DNA of 64,000 bases, taken from the NCBI GenBank assembly GCA_948470475.1, contig OX419343.1, positions 16,055,828 to 16,119,827 of the forward strand, in the 5' to 3' direction. The notes under the pieces are model-generated. The model did no database searches. It saw only the letters and a list, made by a program, of their open reading frames with translations, and was not told the DNA's origin. Source of the DNA: Galaxea fascicularis. Its lineage: Eukaryota; Cnidaria; Anthozoa; Scleractinia; Euphylliidae. Both the position numbers and the translations under genes were made by a program. Every line of letters begins with the position of its first letter. Within the stretch, counting starts at the first letter, position 1. This document shows positions 11,268 through 19,977 of this stretch, piece after piece.

Positions 11268-14200
11268 GTGACTTCGGTAGGCGTAATTTTGTAATGACCA
11301 TAAGCATAAGTGCTCATTCTATCCTCACATATTATCCTTTTATCATCCTCCCAATCGAGCGCTTTCTTGTTGATTGTCTCGGTATATATCTCATGACAAC
11401 GTGAACGAATTACGTTCATTTTACTCATTTTCGTAGTACCCTCGAATAGACAATCTTTATAGTCTTGATGTGATATCTTTTTCTTCACAACAGATTTCTT
11501 CACTCCCTTACATTTTTGGTCTCCACCCCCATCATATATTTTGTAGCTGTACAGCTTTGCTCTCAAACCGACAAACTCTTCGATGATTTTCCCAGCTACT
11601 TCATCTTTCATCATACCAATCACCTTTTTGTTTTTCCTTTCAATCCCTGAAGGGTGATCCACAGGAAAATCGCTTGTATCGAATTTAGCCACCACATCGT
11701 CTGCAATATCCTTGTAAAAATCTTCAGTCTCGATCTCATACAAAAGACTGTCGGTGTCTGTGAAGAGTAGCTTTTGTTTTCCTCCATATTTGGGTAAGAT
11801 GTAATTGTAGTGGAAATCATACATCAGAGTCTTGGAGATATCCAGAATAGCCATCCCACAATAAATAGGTTTATTGAACAGTATCTTTGTTCTCTTCATG
11901 TGAATTGCCACCAGATTCTCATCGAATATCGTGAGGTGTTTAAAATTCGGTTTTGCCACAAGTTTCTGTACACGCAATTCATGATTCACCAGTTTCACAT
12001 CCTGTCTGTTTCTGATGTTCTCCATCGTCTTTCCAAAGACGGAGTTGTTCATCAACTTAAAAAAATCTTTTTCGAAAGAGTTCTTTGCGTTTGCCCGAAG
12101 AGATGTGTTTTTCATAATGTAACTCTTCAACCACAGCTCTTCCTCAAATCTAATCCCACGATGTATCTTTGTCAACTTCATCCCAAGATCAAGATACTGT
12201 TTCAGGTTTCTGTGGTGAATCACATACTTTTTCTTGTCATTCAGATTTGGGATGAGTTTTTCGACTTTGTTTACTATAACTCTCTCAGGTGTGAGAGGAT
12301 AATCGTTGTGGAGATCGTGTAACGAAGTAGGGTATTCGAGATCGACTTCTAGAATGCAGGGAATGTTTCTCCATTTCAGCAGCTCTTTTTCAGTCATCCA
12401 TCGAAAACCTCTTACCGGGAGATTTTCACACATTGCCCACCCGTACAGATTATTTGCATCCAGGTATTCAAGATACGTTGATGGTTTACTTTTGTCATAG
12501 CTTCGCATATATTTATTATTCGCTTTCCCATACCGGTTGGAGATCATCGAAACACCACCTCTTATTCCCTGTTCAATCATTAAGAGCATGTCGTAATCTG
12601 TGAGCAACTCTAGTTCCACACCACTCTCTTTCAGAGCTGCGTCCCAAGCCAACCCCGGAGCTGTGTAATACCAAGCAGGATCGAGTTCATAATTTTCAAG
12701 ACAGACCCTTCTAAACTCTTCAAAGACATCCACAAGAAGTAAAACATCTGTTTTGAGATACAGATCATGGTAATCACCCATCGTTTTCATGTTGAAAGTT
12801 TTCCACACATTTTGCGCATGCTGGTAATCTTCATCATTCACATCCTCATCGTTCAGCTTTGAATAAAACGCCTCTTTCGGTGGAAGTTTCACATGTCTGA
12901 ATTTTTCAAAACTATCCATGAAATCATAAGGATAAACTCCTTTTCTCGAGACGAAATCTTTGAATTCACCAAATTCTTTCTCAGTCTCTTTGAGTTTATC
13001 GGTGCTCAGGTTCTTGACTAACTTATCCAACGAAGTTGCCATAAATTTGAAACTATCGATAAACCTAAGATCATGTTTGATCTCTTTTTCTTTCCCTCCC
13101 TTGTCTTTGTATTTTCCAACCACGATGGTTTTTGAGAAGGAGATGTATTTTTCCTCGTTATTTGGGATACATTTTATGTTTCCCTCAGATTTTCCAAGAT
13201 TTTTGACGAAGAGATGAGAGTCATAACCTGTGAGATTGTGGAATATGATAGGGGTGAAGTCTGATTTTTCATATTCAAGATTACACATACTGTGAGCTGC
13301 ACCTCGATACTTTCCTGTGAAATGACAGTGATCTCTAACCTTCATTTCTTTCTCTTTGAAAGGTTGGCTACATATCCAACATGTGGTTGCATTCTTGAAA
13401 TCAGCTTTGTCAGCGTCAGTCATGATGATTGGTTTGGAGAAGTTGAAATCTTGGTGTATGGTGAAGATGTCTTTCTCAAGCATATCTACAAAGATCTGAG
13501 CGACATCTTCTCCTTCGCTTTTCATTCGGTAATGCACCGTCTTCGATGGATATATACTTTCATCAAAACATTTGATGTGGTAACAGAAACCACAAGGTTT
13601 GTGTTTTTGGTACTGATTGGTGAATGGTTTCTTTGGATCATTCTCACATGAATGTGTTGGTTCAACAAACGCCTCAAAATCAGCGTAAACGATGAATGGA
13701 ACTTTTTCCATGTGTTTATAGTTTTTAAACAAAATCGATGGGATTATCTTTTCCCCATCTTCAGTAATTTTGATCTTTGGCATAATGATATTCTCTGACG
13801 CATTTTTCCAACAGTACTCTTCATGCTTTCGCAGATCAGCTTCCACATTATAGTGTTGCATGCAATTTCGACAGAAAAACATTTTTCCTTTATGCTTACT
13901 TACCTGCATCGAGACCAATCTGCTCAAATCTTTGATCAGGCAATAATGACTATTGGTTCCATCATCGTCTTCGGTGGTTATCAAGAGTAAATCCACCACA
14001 CCATCGGCATTCCAGCTAAATCTGAGAGGATATATATTTCCATTTTCATACCCAAAGACATTCACATAAATGTTGTTTTGTTTCTCGAATTTAGCAATAT
14101 CGGACAGCTTGACAGGGAAATCGATACCGCTCATATTCAACTCATCCTTATATTTCTTCAAGGAAGAGACTCTCTCCGGGTGACTGTTTGTCGGGTGTAG

Positions 14201-15088
14201 ATGTCTCAAGATGCACCATTTGAAGCACTCATTATCCTCATTTTTGATGTTTATTATCGCCTTCTTGTTTTTGAGCACATCCAGTAGCGGTATGTAAGAT
14301 GTGCCATTCAACGGTATGTAATTTACCGTATGAAGTTCCAGCGAAATGATGGAATCGAATATCCAATTACTCCCCTGCCTTTGAAAGGTTGCTATCTTCT
14401 CCAACATCAGCCCAACCGCTTTATTGTAGAGATCACTCACATCAGTAGCTTCAAGGTTAATCTCGATGAGTGAATGGAAAGCTGCAGGTACTATCATTGT
14501 TTCTCCTGTTGATATGTCTGTTTTTGACATGTTACATATGAGAATGAGTTTGAACTTTATGTTACGATGTTCTTTCAAGAAGTTGACAACAACCGATTTG
14601 ACAGCTAACAGAAATGTTTTGGGAGTGTAATCCTCTACTCCCTCAATGGTATATTGAAAAGCGAAATTTTTCAATGCTGAGTTTTCCTCTACAAGTTCGA
14701 AACTGTGTGGTCTTTTCTTATAGAGCTCATTCACATGCCTCTTGAAAGACTCAAGCTCATCATACACCTCATTTCGTGGTGCATGCGAGGCCACCTTCAT
14801 CAACCACTCACCCCAATTCTCCACCTCTCTCTTTCCCCAACGGACCACCTTTTTAATCTTCTTTGCCTTTGAGGGTTTCAGAATCGTTTGCCCTCTCGGG
14901 ATCTCATTCACAGGTATCGGTTCATCGAGAATATTTCTCTCCTTCTTAATTCGTTTAGGTGTTGGCACTGGTACCTTTTTCTTCCTTATTACTGGTACCT
15001 TTTTGACATCAGGCTTCTTTTTTTCTTGCTTCAATAGCAGTTCGATGAGCTGTGATTTGCTCAATTTCTCCAATTCACTTTTATTCAT
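11237..15088 (-). CDS. pPolB: Protein-primed family B DNA polymerase
   Basis: Replicates the element from its termini. 1283 residues. A Lys-rich N-terminus (1-85) is followed by a region of unknown fold, perhaps the terminal-protein part. A C2H2-type finger lies at 406-426 (CRNC...H...C). 3'-5' exonuclease motifs: YADFEAF (D470, E472), FHNLTGYDSHLF (617-627) and YLKTDVLLLVD (777-787). Between ExoI and ExoII sits a Cys/His insert (CWIC at 570, DHCHFTGKYRGAAH at 586-599) of the HNH/endonuclease VII kind. Polymerase motifs: YLDANNLYGW (D877), KLMNNSVFGK (1011-1020, motif B) and DTDSLLYE (D1111, D1113, motif C). All catalytic residues are present. The stop lies 31 bp inside the left TIR. Confidence 0.97.
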   Translation of the reverse strand: MNKSELEKLSKSQLIELLLKQEKKKPDVKKVPVIRKKKVPVPTPKRIKKERNILDEPIPVNEIPRGQTILKPSKAKKIKKVVRWGKREVENWGEWLMKVASHAPRNEVYDELESFKRHVNELYKKRPHSFELVEENSALKNFAFQYTIEGVEDYTPKTFLLAVKSVVVNFLKEHRNIKFKLILICNMSKTDISTGETMIVPAAFHSLIEINLEATDVSDLYNKAVGLMLEKIATFQRQGSNWIFDSIISLELHTVNYIPLNGTSYIPLLDVLKNKKAIINIKNEDNECFKWCILRHLHPTNSHPERVSSLKKYKDELNMSGIDFPVKLSDIAKFEKQNNIYVNVFGYENGNIYPLRFSWNADGVVDLLLITTEDDDGTNSHYCLIKDLSRLVSMQVSKHKGKMFFCRNCMQHYNVEADLRKHEEYCWKNASENIIMPKIKITEDGEKIIPSILFKNYKHMEKVPFIVYADFEAFVEPTHSCENDPKKPFTNQYQKHKPCGFCYHIKCFDESIYPSKTVHYRMKSEGEDVAQIFVDMLEKDIFTIHQDFNFSKPIIMTDADKADFKNATTCWICSQPFKEKEMKVRDHCHFTGKYRGAAHSMCNLEYEKSDFTPIIFHNLTGYDSHLFVKNLGKSEGNIKCIPNNEEKYISFSKTIVVGKYKDKGGKEKEIKHDLRFIDSFKFMATSLDKLVKNLSTDKLKETEKEFGEFKDFVSRKGVYPYDFMDSFEKFRHVKLPPKEAFYSKLNDEDVNDEDYQHAQNVWKTFNMKTMGDYHDLYLKTDVLLLVDVFEEFRRVCLENYELDPAWYYTAPGLAWDAALKESGVELELLTDYDMLLMIEQGIRGGVSMISNRYGKANNKYMRSYDKSKPSTYLEYLDANNLYGWAMCENLPVRGFRWMTEKELLKWRNIPCILEVDLEYPTSLHDLHNDYPLTPERVIVNKVEKLIPNLNDKKKYVIHHRNLKQYLDLGMKLTKIHRGIRFEEELWLKSYIMKNTSLRANAKNSFEKDFFKLMNNSVFGKTMENIRNRQDVKLVNHELRVQKLVAKPNFKHLTIFDENLVAIHMKRTKILFNKPIYCGMAILDISKTLMYDFHYNYILPKYGGKQKLLFTDTDSLLYEIETEDFYKDIADDVVAKFDTSDFPVDHPSGIERKNKKVIGMMKDEVAGKIIEEFVGLRAKLYSYKIYDGGGDQKCKGVKKSVVKKKISHQDYKDCLFEGTTKMSKMNVIRSRCHEIYTETINKKALDWEDDKRIICEDRMSTYAYGHYKITPTEVTLGDFSDKLC

Positions 15089-15143
15089 CCTTTATATAAT
15101 ATATGAAATATTTTTTTAATATCTATTTTTAAATAAATAGATA

Positions 15144-15356
15144 TTAATTTGATTTCTGAGGTTGTGAATTTTCAACATTTCTCTTATGCATTTGTGTTTT
15201 CAAATGATTTGTTTTACCTGTATATCCGTAGTTACGCCCAGTATTACATATATCACAATACCATTCTTTATTTAACATCCATGTTGTTTTATGTTGCTTG
15301 AGTTCTTCAGCTGTGAATTTTTTTGGTCTTCCTCTTCCTCTCTTTTTATTTTCCAT
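15144..15356 (-). CDS. Small AT-hook/zinc-finger protein
   Basis: 70 residues. The N-terminus KKRGRGRPKKF is an AT-hook-like basic patch. Residues 33-58 hold a single C2H2-type finger (C-x2-C, then H...H: CDIC...NHLKTQMH). A TATATATATA tract sits directly before the ATG, as with other genes of the element. It probably binds DNA. Its role (packaging, transcription or genome maintenance) is not known to me, though similar one-finger proteins recur in Polintons. Confidence 0.75.
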   Translation of the reverse strand: MENKKRGRGRPKKFTAEELKQHKTTWMLNKEWYCDICNTGRNYGYTGKTNHLKTQMHKRNVENSQPQKSN

Positions 15357-15410
15357 CTATATATATATAATTTATTTTTTTTTAAATAGATTTTTATTCA
15401 TTTTTGAATT

Positions 15411-16271
15411 CTATTCAAGAGCAGCAGGAACATCATCTTCACTATCACTATTCAACAAGCATTCGTCATTATCCAATCCTTCAGGGGGAAAGACTCTAAT
15501 TTGCTGAGCTTTAGGTTTAATGCTAGCCCCGTATGTACCCAATGCTATACTCCCCCACATAGCCATAAGGCTAATTTTACTCCATTTTGGTAGTACCTCA
15601 TCTATGTTGTCTGTGTCAACCTCAGGTATTAGCACACCAGAAGCATCGAAAAATCGGCTCTTGAATGTGGCACTAGCATGTAACAGTCCATCACTACCTT
15701 CTATATCTTCAGCACATGATGTTGGAAGACCAAAATCCATACGTGGTGGGTAGTCCTGATAGATACGTTCCTTGGTGGTTTTATCAACCTTATAGGAGTA
15801 TTTTAAGATACGTTTCCATTTCCCCTTATCACCTTTATCATCATATCCCGCTATGGAAGAGGGATTAACCTTTGTGGTTTTGGAACCACCAAGACACCAG
15901 AGTACTGAGTTCTCGATACATTTCCCTATTAGGAATTCATCAATTTCACGCGCCTTTTCATAGTAAGGGTCATCACTTTGCAAGCTAATGGAGGTGCCAT
16001 ATCCAGTAACCTTTTCATCCTTGGGATACCTTCCCCTTTCCTTAGTTTTACTAACATCTACAGTATTGGTACTTAAACCAAAGGGACAGACACGTGCATC
16101 ATAGAGTACATAGAGTAGCTTACCATCATAACGTAATGAGACATAACTTCCACCATAACCGTTTGGTTTTGGAGTGTTAAAAGTAATTTTGTTGGTATCA
16201 ATATCAAGAAAATCAACTATTATGAAGTTGGGTTCTTTTTCAGCTTTGGTTTGGGTTTTCCTTTTTAGCAT
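15411..16271 (-). CDS. Putative ssDNA-binding protein (large-DNA-virus type)
   Basis: 286 residues with no signal peptide or TM segment. Blocks such as YVSLRYDGKLLYVLYDARVCPFG, a central VLWCLGG and YQDYPPRMDFGLPT, ending in an acidic tail (DSEDDVP), resemble the pattern of OB-fold-like DUF proteins of nucleocytoplasmic large DNA viruses that are thought to bind single-stranded DNA. A protein-primed, strand-displacing polymerase next door would need such a protein. The match is from memory of the pattern, so treat it as a hypothesis. Otherwise it is a conserved Polinton protein of unknown function. Confidence 0.5.
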   Translation of the reverse strand: MLKRKTQTKAEKEPNFIIVDFLDIDTNKITFNTPKPNGYGGSYVSLRYDGKLLYVLYDARVCPFGLSTNTVDVSKTKERGRYPKDEKVTGYGTSISLQSDDPYYEKAREIDEFLIGKCIENSVLWCLGGSKTTKVNPSSIAGYDDKGDKGKWKRILKYSYKVDKTTKERIYQDYPPRMDFGLPTSCAEDIEGSDGLLHASATFKSRFFDASGVLIPEVDTDNIDEVLPKWSKISLMAMWGSIALGTYGASIKPKAQQIRVFPPEGLDNDECLLNSDSEDDVPAALE

Positions 16272-16277
16272 ATATAT

Positions 16278-16508
16278 TTATTCTGAATATATATTTTTTT
16301 TAAATTTGTCTTTGACCTTATATAATTCCTCCTCATAATAAGCTTTCATTACATCAACATTTTCCAATATCTGCTCAAATGAATGACTGCGTGATTCTAG
16401 GTTTTTTTCCATTAATAACATATATATCTCCTCTAAAGTATCCAATTCATATTCATATTCTAGCTTTAACTCCTCCAAAAGCCTATCACTTTCAGATTTA
16501 ACTTCCAT
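16278..16508 (-). CDS. Small helical protein, unknown
   Basis: 76 residues when started at 16508 (MEVKSESDRLL). I prefer this start because it follows the AATATAT tract expected before genes of this element; the frame is open further upstream to 16586. It is strongly helical and acidic/basic (LEELKLEYEYELDTLEEIY), so probably a short coiled coil. It lies 7 bp after the stop of the neighbouring small gene. Function unknown. Confidence 0.5.
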   Translation of the reverse strand: MEVKSESDRLLEELKLEYEYELDTLEEIYMLLMEKNLESRSHSFEQILENVDVMKAYYEEELYKVKDKFKKNIYSE

Positions 16509-16515
16509 ATATATT

Positions 16516-16689
16516 TTATATGGTATTTTTTTTAACTTCAACTTCAACTTCAACTTCTTTTGGTTCATGAAACAATTGCAGTTCATTAATATCTTCCAAT
16601 ACGCTATTCACTTCATCCACAGTTTTCTTACAACATAGTATGAAATCCCTCAATCTCTTGAATAGTTTCCTAAATCTCTCTTTATTCAT
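16516..16689 (-). CDS. 57-residue basic/acidic protein, unknown
   Basis: Starts at 16689 directly after TATATAT, the placement shared with other genes here. The protein has a basic N-terminal helix (MNKERFRKLFKRLRDF), a CC pair at 19-20, and a C-terminal (EV)n run from a GAAGTT repeat. Its stop is 7 bp before the next ATG, a spacing that argues for a real compact gene pair. No family recognised. Confidence 0.45.
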   Translation of the reverse strand: MNKERFRKLFKRLRDFILCCKKTVDEVNSVLEDINELQLFHEPKEVEVEVEVKKNTI

Positions 16690-16731
16690 ATATATAAGGT
16701 GAGATTTTATTTGTTTTCATAAGAAGCAATT

Positions 16732-17760
16732 TCATATATCTTTTAAATCCTCCATTGGTATCCAACTGTTAAATTCATCACTATAACCCTTCCACTTCAC
16801 CAAAGCTTGTTTCTTTTTATAATCTCTCCGAATGACTTTATCGATACGGAATACATCCTGTTTAGCTCTCAGTAATTCAGGTTCATAAAAACTTCCTTGT
16901 ATTTCTTCATCGTTGAGATCCTTTAATTTATAAGTGATTGGGTTTGTATATTGGATTTTATCAACTGTGAATACTTCCTCAGTCCAATTTGGAGTGTATC
17001 CTTTATCGAAAGTCTTTCTTTTATACTTGGATATTCGGACCTTATCACCTATTTTGAATTTCGGTTTCTGTTTTAATGTTTTCATATCACCATAAAGATT
17101 GAAGTAAGCAAGTCCCTCATTCTTCTTTTTACTAGCTTCTACAGGTGTCATTTTAATACTTGAATGTTTGGTATTATTATACTGTTTCAATATTTTAGGT
17201 AGCATGTCTAAATACTGTGTATTACCTTGAACAGTGAACTGCTTCCACATTTTAGTTTTAATTGTTCTATTCCATCGTTCAACCACTGAGGATTTCTCCT
17301 CATTCTCTGTGGAGTATATCTGTATATTATATTTCTCCAACAAATCCTTCAAATGTTTGTTATAGAATTCCTTTCCTTTATCAACCCATAGATATTGTGG
17401 TTTTCTACCTTCCTTGAATATTTCACTGAATGCCTTTGTAACACTTTCACCCTTCTTATCCTTCAATGGGACAATCCAACCGTATTTACTGAAAACATCA
17501 ATGACCATAAGAAGATATCGGTAACCCTTATTCCATTTACTGAATTGTTGCATTTCAACCAGATCAGCAGCCCATATTTCATCGATATGATTTACAATTA
17601 CACGCCGCCGAGTAAAGTTCCTTTTTATAGGTGTATGTAATTCATCTGCCAATTTTTCTTGCCAGTTTTCTTCACTCGACGGCTTTTTCCGTTTTTTGAA
17701 ACACCAAGGCCTAGTTTCTGTTTTGTATTTATTGCAATTCGAGCCAACCAATGACCCCAT
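16732..17760 (-). CDS. INT: RVE-family integrase with C-terminal chromodomain
   Basis: Inserts the linear element DNA and creates the 6-bp duplication. 342 residues from the first Met. The catalytic core has DDE residues D66 (WAADLVEM), D127 (LWVDKGKEF) and E161 (SVVERWNRT). An SH3-like/linker region follows, and a chromodomain lies at about 305-342 (ALVKWKGYSDEFNSWIPMEDL), which may steer target choice. The usual N-terminal HHCC zinc domain is not visible ahead of the core. The 5' end overlaps the PLA2 frame by 136 bp on the same strand, so the true protein may begin by frameshift, splicing or an upstream fusion. Confidence 0.93.
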   Translation of the reverse strand: MGSLVGSNCNKYKTETRPWCFKKRKKPSSEENWQEKLADELHTPIKRNFTRRRVIVNHIDEIWAADLVEMQQFSKWNKGYRYLLMVIDVFSKYGWIVPLKDKKGESVTKAFSEIFKEGRKPQYLWVDKGKEFYNKHLKDLLEKYNIQIYSTENEEKSSVVERWNRTIKTKMWKQFTVQGNTQYLDMLPKILKQYNNTKHSSIKMTPVEASKKKNEGLAYFNLYGDMKTLKQKPKFKIGDKVRISKYKRKTFDKGYTPNWTEEVFTVDKIQYTNPITYKLKDLNDEEIQGSFYEPELLRAKQDVFRIDKVIRRDYKKKQALVKWKGYSDEFNSWIPMEDLKDI

Positions 17761-18389
17761 TGTCTTTCATTGTATGGTACCTTGTCTAAAGCTTGAACCA
17801 TTTTTCGGTCTGCCTTATTTTTACATTTCTTGTCATCCTTACAAACAGAATAATCAACATCATGCTGCATGGCGATTGCATCCGTCTTTCCAGTCGGTTG
17901 TTGATATATCTCCAATATTTCTCCAGTTTTTGGATTATATCTAAGCTGTTGTTCAAGTGGATTATATGGACCTGTATAGTTATGTCCAGGTAATGTAAAT
18001 CCTTTTTTTGGTTTTGGAAGCTTTCCAATGGCTTTATGTATATCAAGCGAACCACCTAATCCTTTTCCATAACCTTTCCATTTAATCCAAGTACCGTAAC
18101 TACGAGAGCCACCTTTATTTTTATAATCAGCATACTGTCTTTTGTATTCTGCTATTAGTTCTCTTCCCTCTTTTGCAGACACTTCAGGTCCCTTATACAA
18201 ATTTGGATTAGATAATACATCCCATGCTTTCTTAAAGTCAACTAAGGGAAATGGAAGACTACCTCCAACTATTTCAAGGTATTTTTTCAAAAGCTTAGGA
18301 TCTGTTGGAATAAAGGTGCCTGGATGGAAAAGACCTTCACCTCTTTGAGTGGTCTTCTTAAGTTGCCCACCGCTTTGGGTGGGCTCCAC
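17625..18389 (-). CDS. PLA2-domain virion-type protein, no ATG start
   Basis: 254 residues from a GTG at 18389; there is no Met before residue 174, and a TAA lies in frame just upstream. A phospholipase A2 core resembling the parvovirus VP1 domain is visible: calcium loop YTGPYNPL (138-145), catalytic HDVDY (H176, D177) and a following Asp (D194). Such domains help capsids breach endosomal membranes. The C-terminus is basic. It overlaps the zinc-ribbon gene by one base (TAGTG) upstream and the integrase by 136 bp downstream. Expression presumably relies on reinitiation, frameshifting or splicing. Confidence 0.8.
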   Translation of the reverse strand: MEPTQSGGQLKKTTQRGEGLFHPGTFIPTDPKLLKKYLEIVGGSLPFPLVDFKKAWDVLSNPNLYKGPEVSAKEGRELIAEYKRQYADYKNKGGSRSYGTWIKWKGYGKGLGGSLDIHKAIGKLPKPKKGFTLPGHNYTGPYNPLEQQLRYNPKTGEILEIYQQPTGKTDAIAMQHDVDYSVCKDDKKCKNKADRKMVQALDKVPYNERQWGHWLARIAINTKQKLGLGVSKNGKSRRVKKTGKKNWQMNYIHL

Positions 18390-18541
18390 TAGTTTCCCTT
18401 AACAAACATTGATTTTTTCGCACCACATTCAACACAAATAGCTTTCATCCTTAATCTACCATTTGGTGTCTTAACAATTTGTTCACTACCAGGAGCATTT
18501 TCAGTTTTCTTTTTTTGTCTTACACAATATGATTTCACCAT
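18389..18541 (-). CDS. 50-residue zinc-ribbon-like protein
   Basis: Small gene starting at 18541. It has Cys6 in SYCVRQKKKTE, then NGRLRMKAICVECG with a C-x2-C pair (C36, C39), a pattern I associate with the short DUF5679-like proteins that recur in Polintons and giant viruses. Here the first pair is reduced to a single Cys (C-V-R-Q). TCTAAT plus TATATATA precede the ATG; the TCTAA includes the stop codon of the protease gene. Its own stop overlaps the PLA2 GTG. Confidence 0.7.
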   Translation of the reverse strand: MVKSYCVRQKKKTENAPGSEQIVKTPNGRLRMKAICVECGAKKSMFVKGN

Positions 18542-18553
18542 TATATATATGAA

Positions 18554-19198
18554 TTAGATATTTCTGAAATAGTTAATTATAAATTTATGGTTCACTGATT
18601 TATCCATTGGATCAAATGCTTTATTATGTATGATATGGAGTATTGATTTCCCTTTCTGTCTCTCCAACAGATAGTACAAACACCAATAGCCGCATAAAAC
18701 TGAATCGCGTTCTTGTATTTCATCTGTTGAATATATTATTTTTTCACCACTTGTTTGTAAATATTTTTGTATTTCAGTTGGCATTATTAAACCGAACGAA
18801 TCGAAATACTCACTGAAGTGTTTGTCATCATTTCTGTAACAAACCCAATGAGTGCCAGGTCCTATTTTTGAATCTAAATTTATTATTCCAACTTCAGGTT
18901 CATTTATTTGACCTGGTAAATCATCTCGACTGAATACACCTCTGAAATGTTTTATACCTAATTGATTAACCAGATTTATCAGGTCAAAGTTGCTTAGCGG
19001 TTTATCTATGAATTTGATTTGATTTATATGAGTTGACCTAAGAGAGGGATTTTTGACCAAACGTTTTTGTTGAATGCTGTATCCTGATTTACTCCGAGAG
19101 CTCCTGTTAAAAGTCCCTTGCCTTTCTTCCTCTTCACCGTTTTTTTTTTTTAAACACTTTTTTTTTTTACACCAAGACCCACCATAGGACCTTCCCAA
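18554..19198 (-). CDS. PRO: Adenain-like cysteine protease (maturation protease)
   Basis: 214 residues, close to the about 200 of adenovirus protease and Polinton homologues. The catalytic triad is visible: H117 in GPGTHWVCY, D133 in YFDSFG and C169 in SVLCGYWC, with the oxyanion Gln near 162 (IQERDSV). It would cleave virion precursor proteins. The N-terminus (KKKKCLKKK) is encoded by long A runs (about 19139-19168) and overlaps the preceding gene by 49 bp, so the exact start is uncertain; a slip at the A runs could link the two frames. Confidence 0.93.
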   Translation of the reverse strand: MGRSYGGSWCKKKKCLKKKNGEEEERQGTFNRSSRSKSGYSIQQKRLVKNPSLRSTHINQIKFIDKPLSNFDLINLVNQLGIKHFRGVFSRDDLPGQINEPEVGIINLDSKIGPGTHWVCYRNDDKHFSEYFDSFGLIMPTEIQKYLQTSGEKIIYSTDEIQERDSVLCGYWCLYYLLERQKGKSILHIIHNKAFDPMDKSVNHKFIINYFRNI

Positions 19199-19926
19199 GT
19201 ACCAAAGAATGGATCGCTTCTATAATCAACAGGTAATACAAGACCTCCTTGTTTTGGGGGTAGTTTGACGGGTGGTGATTTTCTTGATCTATTCGAATCG
19301 ATTTGAAGGCCTTTACCCATTACAGCGTCTAACAGCATCGGAATTCCAATTGAAGCGAGAATAGTGCCAATACCTGATCCCATCTGTCGTTGTGTTGGCT
19401 TAATATGGACACCAGATCCTGTTTGTAAAGCATTAAGAATGTCTCGTTTTTGTTTAGCTGTTAGATGATCTTTATACTGAATTAATCTATTTACTTTTGA
19501 GTCAGGGATAAGAAATCCACCTGTTTGACCGCTTCCAAATAATTTATTAACACCGAGAGAAGCCAAACCACTCATTGCTCCTGTTGCAAGAGGTGCAATA
19601 ACCTTTTTAGCTAATGGTACCACCATCGGTAACACTTTAGACGATAGACCTGCTAGTGAACTCCATAGACTACCTCCATGTCTTGCAACCTTACGTAATT
19701 GGCTTTTTGATATTTTTAAGTCAACTCCTTTATTCATCTCCATTGCCCTCTGAATCTTTTTGATCTGTGTTTTTGTCAACATAAGTTCATGGTTACCTTT
19801 CAAATCAGATTTTCCTAATCTGAGTGTGACCGGTTTTGATCGATCGGCATAAGCTCTTGAAAGCTTTTCCATTTGACCTTTGCTTAGTTTAACACCATAA
19901 GGAAAATATTGCGTCATATATAACAT
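19150..19926 (-). CDS. Virion core/minor capsid protein (pVI- or PX-like)
   Basis: 258 residues; the start may be the second Met (19917), which directly follows TTATAT. Conserved features are paired LTKTQIKKI and ISKSQLRKV segments, a Gly/hydrophobic stretch (APLATGAMSGLASLGVNKLFG), then LTAKQKRDILNALQTGSG. This layout recurs in Polinton and adintovirus core proteins and recalls adenovirus membrane-active or core proteins. It lies between the major capsid gene and the protease that may process it. The exact homology is inferred. Confidence 0.7.
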   Translation of the reverse strand: MLYMTQYFPYGVKLSKGQMEKLSRAYADRSKPVTLRLGKSDLKGNHELMLTKTQIKKIQRAMEMNKGVDLKISKSQLRKVARHGGSLWSSLAGLSSKVLPMVVPLAKKVIAPLATGAMSGLASLGVNKLFGSGQTGGFLIPDSKVNRLIQYKDHLTAKQKRDILNALQTGSGVHIKPTQRQMGSGIGTILASIGIPMLLDAVMGKGLQIDSNRSRKSPPVKLPPKQGGLVLPVDYRSDPFFGTWEGPMVGLGVKKKSV

Positions 19927-19977
19927 ATGAAATTAAAATTTCATTTTAATTTCATTTTAATTTCATATGAAATTTCT

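Noticed and set aside
11810..12322. 170-residue plus-strand frame opposite the DNA polymerase
   Set aside because: Antisense shadow of a gene with clear catalytic motifs; no domain of its own.
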